The notes: generated by a model not told the origin, from the sequence alone. A stretch of 35,321 nt of DNA from Candidatus Caldarchaeum sp. (GCA_025054515.1 JANWZT010000003.1:1-35321); one strand, 5' to 3'. Shown: positions 8,183 to 17,094, counted from the first letter of the stretch. Made by a program: numbers and translations.

Positions 8183-9172
8183 TCATCCATAAAGGTGGCA
8201 GGCGACGTAGCGATTTCCATCGACTTTCTGTAGCTTGGGGTCTTCACGTGGACATCTTTCGAAAGCTTTGGGACATCGGGGATGAAACCGGCATCCCGGA
8301 GGAATGTTCCGGGGTGAAGGCGGCTCACCCACTATCGCGGGCCTTTCCACAAACCTGTTGGAGGGGTCGGGCTCGGGAACCGAAGCGACGAGTCCCTGTG
8401 TGTAGGGATGCAGGGGCTCCGACAAAACATCGTCTACATCCCCCACCTCCACTATTCTGCCGAGATACATGACCGCTATTTTTTCGGCGAAGTAACGGGT
8501 TGTCGCAAGGTCGTGTGAAATGTAGAGAAAGGCGATTCCGTGTTCTTTCTGCAGTCTTTTCATGACGTCTAAGACTTCGGCTTTGCTGGATGCGTCGATC
8601 ATCGAAACAGGTTCATCAGCGACGATGTAACGGGGCTTGATGACGATGGCCCTCGCGATGGCCGCCCTCTGCCTCATTCCGCCCGAAAGAAGATGCGGAT
8701 ATTTTGCGGCGACGTCCTGCGGAGGAGTCAGCCGAACCTCCTCGAGAGCTCTGTAGACGTTTTCAAGCCTCTTTTCTCTGTCTTCGACTCCGTGAGCTAT
8801 CAAAGGTTCTTCGACTGTTTCGCCGACGGTGAGATACGGGTTGATGCTTGAGTAGGGGTCTTGGAAAATCATCCGCGTTTCACGTCTAAGCTTTGTCAGA
8901 TGTTTTTCAGGTAGGTTGGTGATGTCGGCTCCGTCGTAGATGACACGGCCTTCCGTCGGCTTCAGCAGTCTTATGCTGAGTTTTCCGACGGTTGTTTTCC
9001 CGCTGCCGGATTCACCTACGAGGGCGAAGGCCTCGCCTTCATGGACAACGATGTCGACGCCGTCAACGGCGCGGACAGCCGACGAACGGAGAAACCCTTT
9101 CCGCACCCTGTATGTCATGCCCACGCCGTCGAGAACAACCAACCGCCTACGCATCCCATCATCCAATTCCAT
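8183..9172 (-). CDS. Oligopeptide-type ABC transporter ATPase (OppF/DppF-like)
   Basis: This 329-residue ATPase should power peptide import on the cytoplasmic side. It shows Walker A GESGSGKT (residues 53-60), Q-loop RMIFQDP (Q104), signature LSGGMRQ (162-168), Walker B YIVADEP (182-188) and the switch histidine in YISHD (H220). The C-terminal oligopeptide-family extension GCRFHPRCPKAFERC provides the usual cysteine cluster. The ATG at 9172 lies exactly 25.5 bases from the centre of a palindromic TATA box at 9194-9201. The permease at 9223 is divergently transcribed from the same box. Its dimer partner is probably the ATPase at 10622. The substrate is inferred only from family membership. Confidence 0.92.
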   Translation of the reverse strand: MELDDGMRRRLVVLDGVGMTYRVRKGFLRSSAVRAVDGVDIVVHEGEAFALVGESGSGKTTVGKLSIRLLKPTEGRVIYDGADITNLPEKHLTKLRRETRMIFQDPYSSINPYLTVGETVEEPLIAHGVEDREKRLENVYRALEEVRLTPPQDVAAKYPHLLSGGMRQRAAIARAIVIKPRYIVADEPVSMIDASSKAEVLDVMKRLQKEHGIAFLYISHDLATTRYFAEKIAVMYLGRIVEVGDVDDVLSEPLHPYTQGLVASVPEPDPSNRFVERPAIVGEPPSPRNIPPGCRFHPRCPKAFERCPREDPKLQKVDGNRYVACHLYG

Positions 9173-9193
9173 CCGTTATTAACTACAACGCTC

Positions 9194-9201
9194 AAATATT
9201 T
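9194..9201. promoter_or_regulatory. Palindromic TATA box serving two divergent leaderless genes
   Basis: AAATATTT is a perfect 8-base palindrome inside the near-palindrome CTCAAATATTTACGAG (9191-9206). Its centre at 9197.5 is 25.5 bases from the first base of the minus-strand ATG (9172) and 25.5 bases from the plus-strand TTG (9223). Confidence 0.6.
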
Positions 9202-9222
9202 ACGAGTTGGACGTTGGTGGGG

Positions 9223-10620
9223 TTGGCGTGGGAGAATAGCTGGCGGGTTTTCTGGTCTTCGAACGTCTCGAAGGCCGGAGTTTTTCTCCTCGCGGCGATG
9301 GTGGCGATTTCGCTGTATGTCGTATCCACTTACCCGCTTGATTTCGGAACACGCTACTGGAACAACCCATCATACTGGGCCGACAACCCGAAAGAAGTCC
9401 CACCCGAATGGACAAACCTCTTCACAGCACGGCCGGCGCCGACCCACATCACCGTATCAATCAAAGACGTCGGAGAAACCTTCGAAAAATCCTTCAACTA
9501 CTTCTTCGAAGATTTCCCCAGCTTCGTATCCGTCACGGTTTCGGAGGTGGTTTACCGCGAAAGGCCTCCGACCCTGTTGTTCGAGCTTCTTAGACCCGAC
9601 GGAAGCAAAGCCCTCTTCTACGTTTTGACGGTTTCACCGCCCACGCCGGGCGAAACGCCTCCCTACAAAAGACATTTCGAAACTCGCCTCCGAGTCTACT
9701 TGAGCGGAGACATTCAGGCAGGCCGTTATCTCAGCAGGTTTCTTGCTTCGGAATACGGGAGTGGTTTTTCCCCCGAAGACGTTGTTCGGCTGGGTGTTGA
9801 GAAGGTTTTGTTCGGTGTCCCGGATGGAGCGGGGATGAAGCCGTTGCCCGGTGTTTATTCTTTCTCGGTGCGTGTTGTGAAAAACAACCCCGACGATGTG
9901 GTGGGTGATGTCTCCTTCGTGGTCGGCGGCAAGGTGTTCGGCGTGTTTGGAACGGACCGGCTGGGCCGCGACCTCGCCACGGGCCTTCTTTTCGGCTTCC
10001 CCGTCGCCCTGCTGATCGGCGTCGTGACGGCGGTTTCGACGACGGCGGTCGGGTCTTCGCTCGGCATGGTCAGCGGATACGTCGGCGGAAAAATAGACGA
10101 AGCGATACAGAGAACCTGCGACGTCCTCAACAACATCCCACTCCTTCCGCTGCTCATCTTCTTCACCTTCATCTTCAAGCCAAGCATCTGGCTCATCGTA
10201 CTTATCCTCGTTGCCTTCGGCTGGTCCGGGCTGGCGATAGTCGTCCGCTCCATCGTCCTGCAAGCCAAAACAGCACAGTACGTCGAAGCCGCTGAATCAC
10301 TCGGCGTAAAACGAACCCGCATCCTCCTCAAACACATCACCCCACAGATAGCCCCCTTCATAATATCGCAGATGATCTTCTCAACCCCCGGCGCCATCCT
10401 CGCCGAAGCGGCCTTAAGCTTTCTCGGCCTCGGAGACCCAGCCCTACCCAGCTGGGGCCAGATACTCGAATACGCGTTCCGCAGCGGCGGCGTCAACCTC
10501 GGGCTTTGGTGGTGGATTTTCCCGCCCGGGGCCCTGATAGCCCTTACCTCTTTCGCGTTCGTGATGATTTCGCTGGGTATGGAGCCGGTCGTAAGCCCGC
10601 GTCTCCGGAGGATGACGTAG
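9223..10620 (+). CDS. ABC transporter permease, DppC/OppC type, with large extracytoplasmic insertion
   Basis: The protein is the second channel subunit of the peptide transporter. After the first membrane helix (AGVFLLAAMVAISLYVVST) there is an unusually long external region of roughly 190 residues, rich in beta-type sequence. Then comes the DppC hallmark FGTDRLGRDLATGLLFG and the remaining membrane helices. The EAA loop reads AQYVEAAESLGVKRTRILLKH, and SFLGLGDPALPSWGQIL is also typical of DppC. Total length is about 465 residues, against about 300 for common DppC. The TTG at 9223 was chosen because it mirrors the divergent ATG around the TATA palindrome; in-frame TTG 9214 and GTG 9217 are alternatives. 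The ATPase gene follows one base after the stop, so these two form an operon. Confidence 0.87.
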   Translation: MAWENSWRVFWSSNVSKAGVFLLAAMVAISLYVVSTYPLDFGTRYWNNPSYWADNPKEVPPEWTNLFTARPAPTHITVSIKDVGETFEKSFNYFFEDFPSFVSVTVSEVVYRERPPTLLFELLRPDGSKALFYVLTVSPPTPGETPPYKRHFETRLRVYLSGDIQAGRYLSRFLASEYGSGFSPEDVVRLGVEKVLFGVPDGAGMKPLPGVYSFSVRVVKNNPDDVVGDVSFVVGGKVFGVFGTDRLGRDLATGLLFGFPVALLIGVVTAVSTTAVGSSLGMVSGYVGGKIDEAIQRTCDVLNNIPLLPLLIFFTFIFKPSIWLIVLILVAFGWSGLAIVVRSIVLQAKTAQYVEAAESLGVKRTRILLKHITPQIAPFIISQMIFSTPGAILAEAALSFLGLGDPALPSWGQILEYAFRSGGVNLGLWWWIFPPGALIALTSFAFVMISLGMEPVVSPRLRRMT

Positions 10621-10621
10621 T

Positions 10622-11581
10622 TTGCTCGACGTCCGGAATCTTCGGCTCTACTACGGGATGGGCGGGACGGTGGTGAAGGCCGTGGACGGCGTCGAGTTCA
10701 GAGTGGCGGACGGCGAAACCATCGGGCTCGTCGGAGAGTCTGGAAGCGGAAAAACAAGCACGGGCCTCGCGCTTATGCGGCTGCTTCCCAACAACGTCGT
10801 CCACTTCAGCGGACACGCCTTCATCGACGGCGTCGACCTCCTCGCGATGGACTATCGAAAATTCGTCGCCGAATTCAGATGGAAGGTGGTGTCGATGGTT
10901 TTTCAGGGGGCTATGAACAGCTTCAACCCCGTTCTGAAGGTCGGCGAACAGGTTGCGGAGCCTCTACTCGTCAAAACAGACGCCGACAGGAAAGAGGCGG
11001 TCAATTTGGTGAAGAAGATGTTCCGTCAGGTGGGGCTGCCGGAGGAGGTTGCGGAAAGATATCCACACGAGCTGAGCGGCGGCATGAAACAAAGGGCCAT
11101 GATAGCGATGGCCCTCATCCTCAACCCGCGGCTGATTATCCTCGACGAGCCGACATCGGCCCTGGATGTATCAATCCAAACACAGGTGATAAACCTCCTC
11201 AAAAAACTCAAAAAAGAACTCCAGCTGTCGATGATATTCATCACACATGACCTCGCGCTGGTCAGCGACATCGCCGACAGCATCGCCGTCATGTACGCTG
11301 GTGAAGTGGTGGAATTCGGCGTCTCCGACGACCTGCTGACCAACCCAGCCCATCCCTACACCCAGAAACTCCTCAAATCAATCCCACGCCTCAAAGGCTC
11401 CAAAACCCTCGAATACATTCCCGGCCAGCCCCCCAACCTGTCAAACCCCCCAACCGGATGCCGCTTCCACCCCAGATGTCCACGCGTCTTCGATAAATGC
11501 AGTCTCGAAACACCGCCGTCGATAGCTGTCGGCAACGGTGTGGTGAAATGCTGGCTTTATGGCGGTGAAAAAGAAGGTTAA
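10622..11581 (+). CDS. Oligopeptide-type ABC transporter ATPase (OppD/DppD-like)
   Basis: This 319-residue ATPase has Walker A GESGSGKT (residues 38-45), Q-loop VFQGAMNSFNP (Q95), signature LSGGMKQ (151-157), Walker B LIILDEP (171-177) and switch histidine FITHD (H209). It also has the oligopeptide C-terminal motif GCRFHPRCPRVFDKC. It starts with TTG one base after the permease stop, which implies translational coupling. With the ATPase at 8183 it should make the heterodimeric motor of the importer whose other parts are at 873, 2692 and 9223. Confidence 0.92.
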   Translation: MLDVRNLRLYYGMGGTVVKAVDGVEFRVADGETIGLVGESGSGKTSTGLALMRLLPNNVVHFSGHAFIDGVDLLAMDYRKFVAEFRWKVVSMVFQGAMNSFNPVLKVGEQVAEPLLVKTDADRKEAVNLVKKMFRQVGLPEEVAERYPHELSGGMKQRAMIAMALILNPRLIILDEPTSALDVSIQTQVINLLKKLKKELQLSMIFITHDLALVSDIADSIAVMYAGEVVEFGVSDDLLTNPAHPYTQKLLKSIPRLKGSKTLEYIPGQPPNLSNPPTGCRFHPRCPRVFDKCSLETPPSIAVGNGVVKCWLYGGEKEG

Positions 11582-11616
11582 TAACGCTGGCGTGGCCTTT
11601 GGTGTGAGAAGAGTGT

Positions 11617-12897
11617 TTGGCCGCTGACGAAATTCCGGATTTTCTCAAAATTCCCAAACCTCTGCAGGAAAAATTTTTCACGGTAGCGCAAGAGGAAGCC
11701 AAAAACCTCATGCGGGACATCATCCGGTTTTCCCGCAGGGCTTCCGAAGTCAAAAAAGAGCTCGCGAAAGGCATCCGTCTCTTCCATCCGATAAACGATG
11801 ACTGGAAGACGTTGAACGTCTGCGTCGTCGACGGCTCCGACGTTCCCGCGGTCGATGACAGGATAGGGCTACGGTATGGGCTTTACGCCGTAGCCTTCAA
11901 ACTTTTCAAAGGCATAGACTCCGTCGAAAAAGGAGAGGGATTTTTCGGCGACACTTTGCCGGGCAAAATCAGCATGCGGAGAGAAAGCTTCCTCAAAATC
12001 ATCGACCTCGTAACAACCTACTATGAACGACTGGTGGCAAATGAGATGCTCAAAAAAACAAACCCCGACCTCGTGCTGGTCGACGGCAGCTTCTTCGGAT
12101 ACAGGGCGGGCTGCAGCATGGTTAAACAAGACACGTTCTTTTGGACTGATTCAGTCACGGGAAAATCTTTCGGAACGGTCTACGACCTAATCGCCGAAAT
12201 CAACCAGATGACCGTCGACCTCGTCGAAAGCGGAAAAGCGGTAGGCATCATCAAAAGAGTTCCGACCGCGGCCATCGACGGCTACCTCAGTTACAAACAT
12301 GGCTTGGACAAAGGGCTGGAAATGACCGACAGGTCGTTACTTTCGTTGTTGATGAAGAAGGGAGAAGTTTTCGACTATGCGGAAATTTTTGGAAAAGATC
12401 TGCGTTATGATGTTTTGACGTGGTTCAGAACCACTTCGAGGGACCGGTCGATGGTGGGCAAATCGGTCGACGAGATTCTGGAGAATGCGGAGCGGCGGGT
12501 CAAGGTTCAGCTGGTCGCAGACCTGACGGACTGGACGGGAAAAGGCAGATGGAAATGGGACGAATACGCGAAACTCCCGGTCATACAGGCTGTCAGATCG
12601 ACGAAACGAATGTTTGTGAAAACCGAGGAGGATATTCCGCCGGTCTGTTTAGAGTTTTCCGAAAAAACTCCGGAAGAACTGATGAATAAAACTTTGGCCT
12701 ATGTTTTCGCCACATCTAACGCGGCGACGGGTCTTCCGATTGCCTTGGATTTGGTGGATGAACTTGTTTCTCTGCCGAGAGGAATCGGCAAAGAATTTGT
12801 GAACGAGATCGAGGCGGAGCTTCTGCGTAGAGGCCTGAGCAGGGAAAGCCTTCTCGCGGTTTTCAGCAGATACAACCCTCAGAAAGATGAGCCTTGA
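11617..12897 (+). CDS. nurA: NurA-domain nuclease
   Basis: NurA is a metal-dependent 5'-3' exonuclease that works with the HerA translocase to resect DNA ends. Visible family signs are the two aspartate strands VCVVDGSDVPAV (about residue 70) and LVLVDGSFFGYR (about 155). These are followed by the IIKRVPTAAIDGYL and LEMTDRSLLSLLMKKGE region, and a C-terminal GLPIALDLVDELVSLP segment. Length (426 residues) is in the range of archaeal NurA. The TTG start at 11617 follows an in-frame TGA at 11605, so nothing longer is possible without an alternative codon; TTAATAA at 11578-11584 may be its TATA box. Its TGA stop overlaps the TTG of the next gene. A HerA-like ATPase is at the window start, about 11 kb away, rather than adjacent. 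Confidence 0.72.
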   Translation: MAADEIPDFLKIPKPLQEKFFTVAQEEAKNLMRDIIRFSRRASEVKKELAKGIRLFHPINDDWKTLNVCVVDGSDVPAVDDRIGLRYGLYAVAFKLFKGIDSVEKGEGFFGDTLPGKISMRRESFLKIIDLVTTYYERLVANEMLKKTNPDLVLVDGSFFGYRAGCSMVKQDTFFWTDSVTGKSFGTVYDLIAEINQMTVDLVESGKAVGIIKRVPTAAIDGYLSYKHGLDKGLEMTDRSLLSLLMKKGEVFDYAEIFGKDLRYDVLTWFRTTSRDRSMVGKSVDEILENAERRVKVQLVADLTDWTGKGRWKWDEYAKLPVIQAVRSTKRMFVKTEEDIPPVCLEFSEKTPEELMNKTLAYVFATSNAATGLPIALDLVDELVSLPRGIGKEFVNEIEAELLRRGLSRESLLAVFSRYNPQKDEP

Positions 12898-13814
12898 CCA
12901 CGGAGTGGATGGCCGCGGGAGCGGTTTTTCTGTTTCTGTCGACTGTCGTTTTCGTCGACGGAGTCGAAGTTTTGTCGAGCCGTCTGGGGTTGACGCGGTT
13001 TGCGACGGGAGCGTTGTTGGCCGCCGTCCTAACGGCCCTACCCGAAACAGTCATCGCAATCCTTTCCCCGATTCATGGCGATGCGGAAGCCATGCTCGTG
13101 GGGATGGGCAGCGTTCTGGCGGCTCCTTCGATAACTCTTCTTCTGGCGGGGCCCGTGGCATTGTTGTTTTGGCGTGGTAACGGTGTCGGCAGGCTGGTGG
13201 CACGGAACTACCTTGTTTTCGCCGTCTTCATCGCTGTAGCGGTCGGTTTCGCTCTGTGGGGATTAGGTGTTTACCGGTACGTGCTGGGCCTTCTTTTCCT
13301 GTTATCATACGTTTTGCTGGCGCGTTCGATGCTGTTCGAAGAAGGTGAGCTGATGGAATCCCATGGAAATTCTTTCCTCGAAAGGCTGGCGAAGAGAAGA
13401 AGCACGCCGTTGCTCTTGACGCAGGTCGGTTTGTCTTCGGCCGGGTTGTTGGCCGGTGCTGATGTTTTCATCGACGCCGCCCTCAGGTTCGCCAACCCCT
13501 TCGTCATCAGCCTATTGGTTTCGCCTTTCGCCACATGCCTCCAAGAAGTTTTAATGGCTTTCTACTGGGTCTTCAGGAGGAAAGCCGACATCGCGGTCAG
13601 TCTCCTGTCGGGCGAAAACCTGATACAAGCAACCTTCGTAGCCGGCGTCGGCATGATTTTCACGGAATGGAGTCTGCCGTCTTCTGCGGCCGCCGTCGCC
13701 GCAATATACGTTTTGGCAGCCATGTTGTTGACGGTGTTTCTGTATTCGGGGAGAACAAGGCCCGTGGCCGCCGTCCTGATCCTGTATCCGCTGTATATTG
13801 TGACCGCTGGTTAG
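12894..13814 (+). CDS. CaCA-family sodium/calcium exchanger-like membrane protein
   Basis: The 306-residue protein is almost entirely hydrophobic, with about ten membrane helices. Two segments resemble the alpha repeats of Ca2+/cation antiporters: GALLAAVLTALPETVIAI followed by VGMGSVLAAPSIT in the N-terminal half, and LLVSPFATCLQEVLMAF followed by LLSGENLIQATFVAG in the C-terminal half. In each, the T/C-x-x-(P/Q)-E motif supplies the ion-binding glutamate. The motifs depart from the canonical GTSLPE and GSNIFN, so the transported ion is uncertain. The TTG start shares TTGA with the stop of nurA. The stop overlaps that of convergent gatE by four bases. A Ca2+ P-type ATPase at 18098 is a possible functional companion. 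Confidence 0.72.
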   Translation: MTTEWMAAGAVFLFLSTVVFVDGVEVLSSRLGLTRFATGALLAAVLTALPETVIAILSPIHGDAEAMLVGMGSVLAAPSITLLLAGPVALLFWRGNGVGRLVARNYLVFAVFIAVAVGFALWGLGVYRYVLGLLFLLSYVLLARSMLFEEGELMESHGNSFLERLAKRRSTPLLLTQVGLSSAGLLAGADVFIDAALRFANPFVISLLVSPFATCLQEVLMAFYWVFRRKADIAVSLLSGENLIQATFVAGVGMIFTEWSLPSSAAAVAAIYVLAAMLLTVFLYSGRTRPVAAVLILYPLYIVTAG

Positions 13815-15706
13815 ACGGTTTTCTTGATTTTCTGAATCCGCTCCGTTATCATGCTGTAGAGGACTGCGCCGTCGACTTTTCCACGATATTTTTTCATCAG
13901 CTCGCCCATAAGCCTGTTGGGCAGCCGGGTGTCCTCGATTTCTGACGTTCGGCTTTTGACCATCTCCTCGATTTCAAGTTCCAGCTCCTTCAACGAGACC
14001 GTGGACAAGCCGAGGTTTTTGACGGCTTCTTCCACAGACGATTCGGGATGGTTGCACAGCCATCCCAAAACATCGGACAGAGCTTCCTTCGAAAATTTTC
14101 CCACGTCGAGGGCGCGGAACGTTTCGGAAATTTTTTCGTCGGTGAGGTTTTGGACGGGGAAGCCTTCCCTGCCGAGGTTGGTTATTGTTTCGGTGAGCGC
14201 CGCGGCTACCACGCTCGGAGATATTTTAGTTGACTTGACGATTTGTTCGAAAAGTTCATCTTTTTCGTGGTCGATCAGGCCTTCGACCAGTTGTTTGCTG
14301 ATGCCGTAGGTTTTCGCCAGCCTTTCCGCCGTCTGGTCCAGCGTTTCAGGAAGGTTTTCACGAAGTCTGCCGAGCAGGTCTTCGCCCACGGGAACGGGTG
14401 GGATGTCGGTTTCGGGATACATCCTCGCAGCACCCGGCCTCGGCCTCATGTAAACCGTCAGCCCATCGGGCCGCGCGGCCCTCGTCTCGCTCGGAACACC
14501 TTCAACGGCCTGACAAGCCCGGTCATAAACGGCGCGAAGAGCTTCCAAAGCCTTCGGCTCATCGTCGACCACGATTACGACGGCATCCATTTCACCGGCT
14601 CCGACCAATCGTTTGACCTCCTCGACCTCTTCCGCCGACACGCCGTAGCCCGGCAATTCATCGGTGTGAAGAATGCCGTCGACTTCGGCCCAAGCTTTTG
14701 CATGTCCGGCCAGCTCGGCTCCGAGGCGGATTCCCTTCGCGGTTTCACGTGAAAGAAGGCCCGCGAACTTTACGAGCTTGACGGCGTAGGCTTTTCCACC
14801 GGCTTCGAGCTTTTTCTTGACAAGGCCTGACCTTGTTCCACGGAAAACTTCGGTTACGTCGACGACGCTGAACGGCGGAAGACGCTCGCCGGCGAGCCTT
14901 CTCCTCAGCTCCGCCGCTATTTCGATGAGATGAAGCTGCCGCTTGACCTCGTTTTCGACGACGGCTGATATTAGCTCCAGCTCTTGCACGCCCTTGATTT
15001 CCGTCAAAGCCCCGCCGGTTATCGAAACGTTGAGGTCCTGCCGTACTGTTCCAAGTCCTCGCTTGACTTTTCGGCTGGCTCTGAGGATTTTACCGATGGC
15101 GTGGGCGACTTTCGTGGCCTCAGCTGGTGAACGGATGACGGGAGCTGTTGAAATTTCGATGAGGGGGATGCCGAGCCGCGACAAATCGTATTCGACCACG
15201 CCTTTTCCCGTCGACAAAATTCGGGCCGCGTCTTCTTCGACGGTGATCGTTTGGATGGGTATGAACTTGCCGTCGACGGTTATGCCGCCTCCGAACGCGA
15301 CGATGCATGTTCTCTGGAAACCGGATGTGTTTGAGCCGTCGATGACGATTTTTCGCATGACGTGGATTTCGTCGACGGGTTTTGAGTTGAATAGCAGGGC
15401 GATGGTTAGGGCTGTTTCGATGGCTTCGGGGTTCAACTCATGCGGTGGTTCTTCGTCCATTTCGACGAGGCAGACGTTGGCGGGGTTGACGTGGTAGATG
15501 ATTTTCTTGCGTTTTTTCGATTCGAAGACGGCGGCGGGGTCGACCGTCCCCAGCTCGCTCTGTGCTTCTCGGAGATATCGGACGATCTTCAGGGTTTTGC
15601 CGTTTTCTTCCGCCTCTGTCGGGCAGTCGCAGAAAAGTTTGCGCCGTGTGTCGAGCTGACGATGTACTTCTACGCCGACTTTCAACCCGATTTTCTCATA
15701 GTCCAT
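13811..15706 (-). CDS. gatE: Glu-tRNA(Gln) amidotransferase subunit E
   Basis: GatE is the archaeal tRNA-binding subunit that phosphorylates and amidates Glu-tRNA(Gln), using ammonia released by GatD. The N-terminus IGLKVGVEVHRQLDTRRKLF is the GatB/GatE signature, and LFCDCP supplies zinc-type cysteines. A cradle domain follows (GNTSGFQR-like DGSNTSGFQRT, and RLGIPLIEIST). The GatE-specific AspRS-like insertion begins near PPFSVVDVTEVFRGTRS, and a YqeY-like helical tail ends in LMGELMKKYRGKVDG. Length (631 residues) is normal. I chose the ATG at 15706; another ATG lies three codons upstream. Either start overlaps the end of gatD, so the two are co-translated. Confidence 0.95.
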   Translation of the reverse strand: MDYEKIGLKVGVEVHRQLDTRRKLFCDCPTEAEENGKTLKIVRYLREAQSELGTVDPAAVFESKKRKKIIYHVNPANVCLVEMDEEPPHELNPEAIETALTIALLFNSKPVDEIHVMRKIVIDGSNTSGFQRTCIVAFGGGITVDGKFIPIQTITVEEDAARILSTGKGVVEYDLSRLGIPLIEISTAPVIRSPAEATKVAHAIGKILRASRKVKRGLGTVRQDLNVSITGGALTEIKGVQELELISAVVENEVKRQLHLIEIAAELRRRLAGERLPPFSVVDVTEVFRGTRSGLVKKKLEAGGKAYAVKLVKFAGLLSRETAKGIRLGAELAGHAKAWAEVDGILHTDELPGYGVSAEEVEEVKRLVGAGEMDAVVIVVDDEPKALEALRAVYDRACQAVEGVPSETRAARPDGLTVYMRPRPGAARMYPETDIPPVPVGEDLLGRLRENLPETLDQTAERLAKTYGISKQLVEGLIDHEKDELFEQIVKSTKISPSVVAAALTETITNLGREGFPVQNLTDEKISETFRALDVGKFSKEALSDVLGWLCNHPESSVEEAVKNLGLSTVSLKELELEIEEMVKSRTSEIEDTRLPNRLMGELMKKYRGKVDGAVLYSMITERIQKIKKTV

Positions 15707-17054
15707 GCAGTTCATCACCGTGGAACGTTGGCTGCGGCCTTGTCCGGCCTCCGATTTCACCGCAGAGGTTGCGCGCCATCAAATTTCTAACCTCATCCAG
15801 CTGGGCTTTTTCGCCGAGAAAGCCCAAAACCCACATCAACTTAACCAAAGCCGTTTCAGCCAGCATGTTGTCAAGAGGAGTGACACCGGCCCTCAGCAAA
15901 TCTCTTCCGTTCTCGTAGACGTTCATGTTGACCCGGCCGAACCGGCACTGGCTCGTCATGCCCACAAACATCCCCGAATCGGTTAACCGTTTCAACACCG
16001 GGATGAAAGATGATGCGACGTGTCCGAGCCCCGTCCCTTCGAGTATCAGCCCGCGGAGGTTCATCTTTTCGGCCAATATTTCCAGCGTCTGTGGATGCAT
16101 TCCCGGAGTGAATTTGACGAGCATAGCCCGGTCGTCGAAGTTTGGATGATACCGGTAGCTGTCCCAACCGCGGGAATGATGTCTGTCGTCGATTATTTCG
16201 ATTCCCCGTTGTGTGTGGACGGCTATCGGGGTTGCGTTGATTGACTGGAATGCTCCTCGGCTGCTTGTGTGGAATTTTACGACCCGTGTTCCGCGGTGGA
16301 TGAATATTTCTTCGTCGGAATGCCATCCATGCATGCAGACGACGACTTCGGCGAAAGGCGCTTTGGCGGCTGTTTCAACGGCTGCGATGAGGTTTTTGGC
16401 GGCGTCGCTGGAAGGCCTGTCGGATGACCGTTGGGCGCCGACCAAGACGACGGGGACGGGCGGGTTTTGGAGGGCGAAGCTGAGGGCCGCCGCGGTGTAG
16501 CCCATCGTGTCTGTTCCGTGTGTGATGACTATTCCATCGAATCCTTCGTTGAAGAGGGTGTTCACCCGCTGTGCGATGGTCGTCCAGTGTTTCGGCGTCA
16601 TGTTTTCGCTCACGACCTGCATCAGTATTTCGGCTGATACGTTGGCGATTTCGGCTATTTCGGGGACGATGCTGACGAGGTCGGAGGCGGATAGCGCTGG
16701 TTTGACGCCGCCGGTTCTGTAGTCGATGCGGCTGGCTATGGTTCCTCCGGTGTTTACTATGGCGACTTTGGGGAGGTTTTGACTTGGTTGCGGCGGCGGC
16801 GGAGGTTTGAATGCCGGAACGGCCGCGGAAGAAAGCTTTGAAACCTTCGTCGACGGGTCGATTTTCACGCCGACGTTATATCCGTTGTCGAGCTTCAGCA
16901 CCAAGACACCGGGTTCGCCGAATTCGTAACGGGCCATCACAAACCCCCTCAGCTGGAGGCCGTTCTTCTCGACCAAAACCTCGTCTCCAACCCCAGCCCC
17001 CAACCTCTCAAGCAAATTCGCGACATATCCCGAATAGCCGTGTTTAGACGACAT
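15696..17054 (-). CDS. gatD: Glu-tRNA(Gln) amidotransferase subunit D
   Basis: GatD is the asparaginase-like subunit that releases ammonia from glutamine or asparagine for GatE. An N-terminal SH3-like region (about residues 1-80, GDEVLVEKNGLQLRG) precedes the amidase domain. That domain shows NTGGTIASRIDYRTGG (catalytic threonine), ITHGTDTMGYTAAAL (TDT motif) and SSDAAKNL (lysine of the second catalytic set). Length of 452 residues is typical. The ATG start lies about 30 bases from an ATTTAAT box at 17081-17087. It is the first gene of a gatD-gatE unit. Confidence 0.95.
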   Translation of the reverse strand: MSSKHGYSGYVANLLERLGAGVGDEVLVEKNGLQLRGFVMARYEFGEPGVLVLKLDNGYNVGVKIDPSTKVSKLSSAAVPAFKPPPPPQPSQNLPKVAIVNTGGTIASRIDYRTGGVKPALSASDLVSIVPEIAEIANVSAEILMQVVSENMTPKHWTTIAQRVNTLFNEGFDGIVITHGTDTMGYTAAALSFALQNPPVPVVLVGAQRSSDRPSSDAAKNLIAAVETAAKAPFAEVVVCMHGWHSDEEIFIHRGTRVVKFHTSSRGAFQSINATPIAVHTQRGIEIIDDRHHSRGWDSYRYHPNFDDRAMLVKFTPGMHPQTLEILAEKMNLRGLILEGTGLGHVASSFIPVLKRLTDSGMFVGMTSQCRFGRVNMNVYENGRDLLRAGVTPLDNMLAETALVKLMWVLGFLGEKAQLDEVRNLMARNLCGEIGGRTRPQPTFHGDELHGL

Positions 17055-17080
17055 CCAGACTTCATCACCGATTACGCAGG

Positions 17081-17087
17081 ATTTAAT
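17081..17087 (-). promoter_or_regulatory. TATA-like box for gatDE
   Basis: ATTAAAT on the minus strand is about 30 bases before the gatD ATG and inside the 40-base gap behind the regulator gene. Confidence 0.4.
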
Positions 17088-17094
17088 CGTGTAT

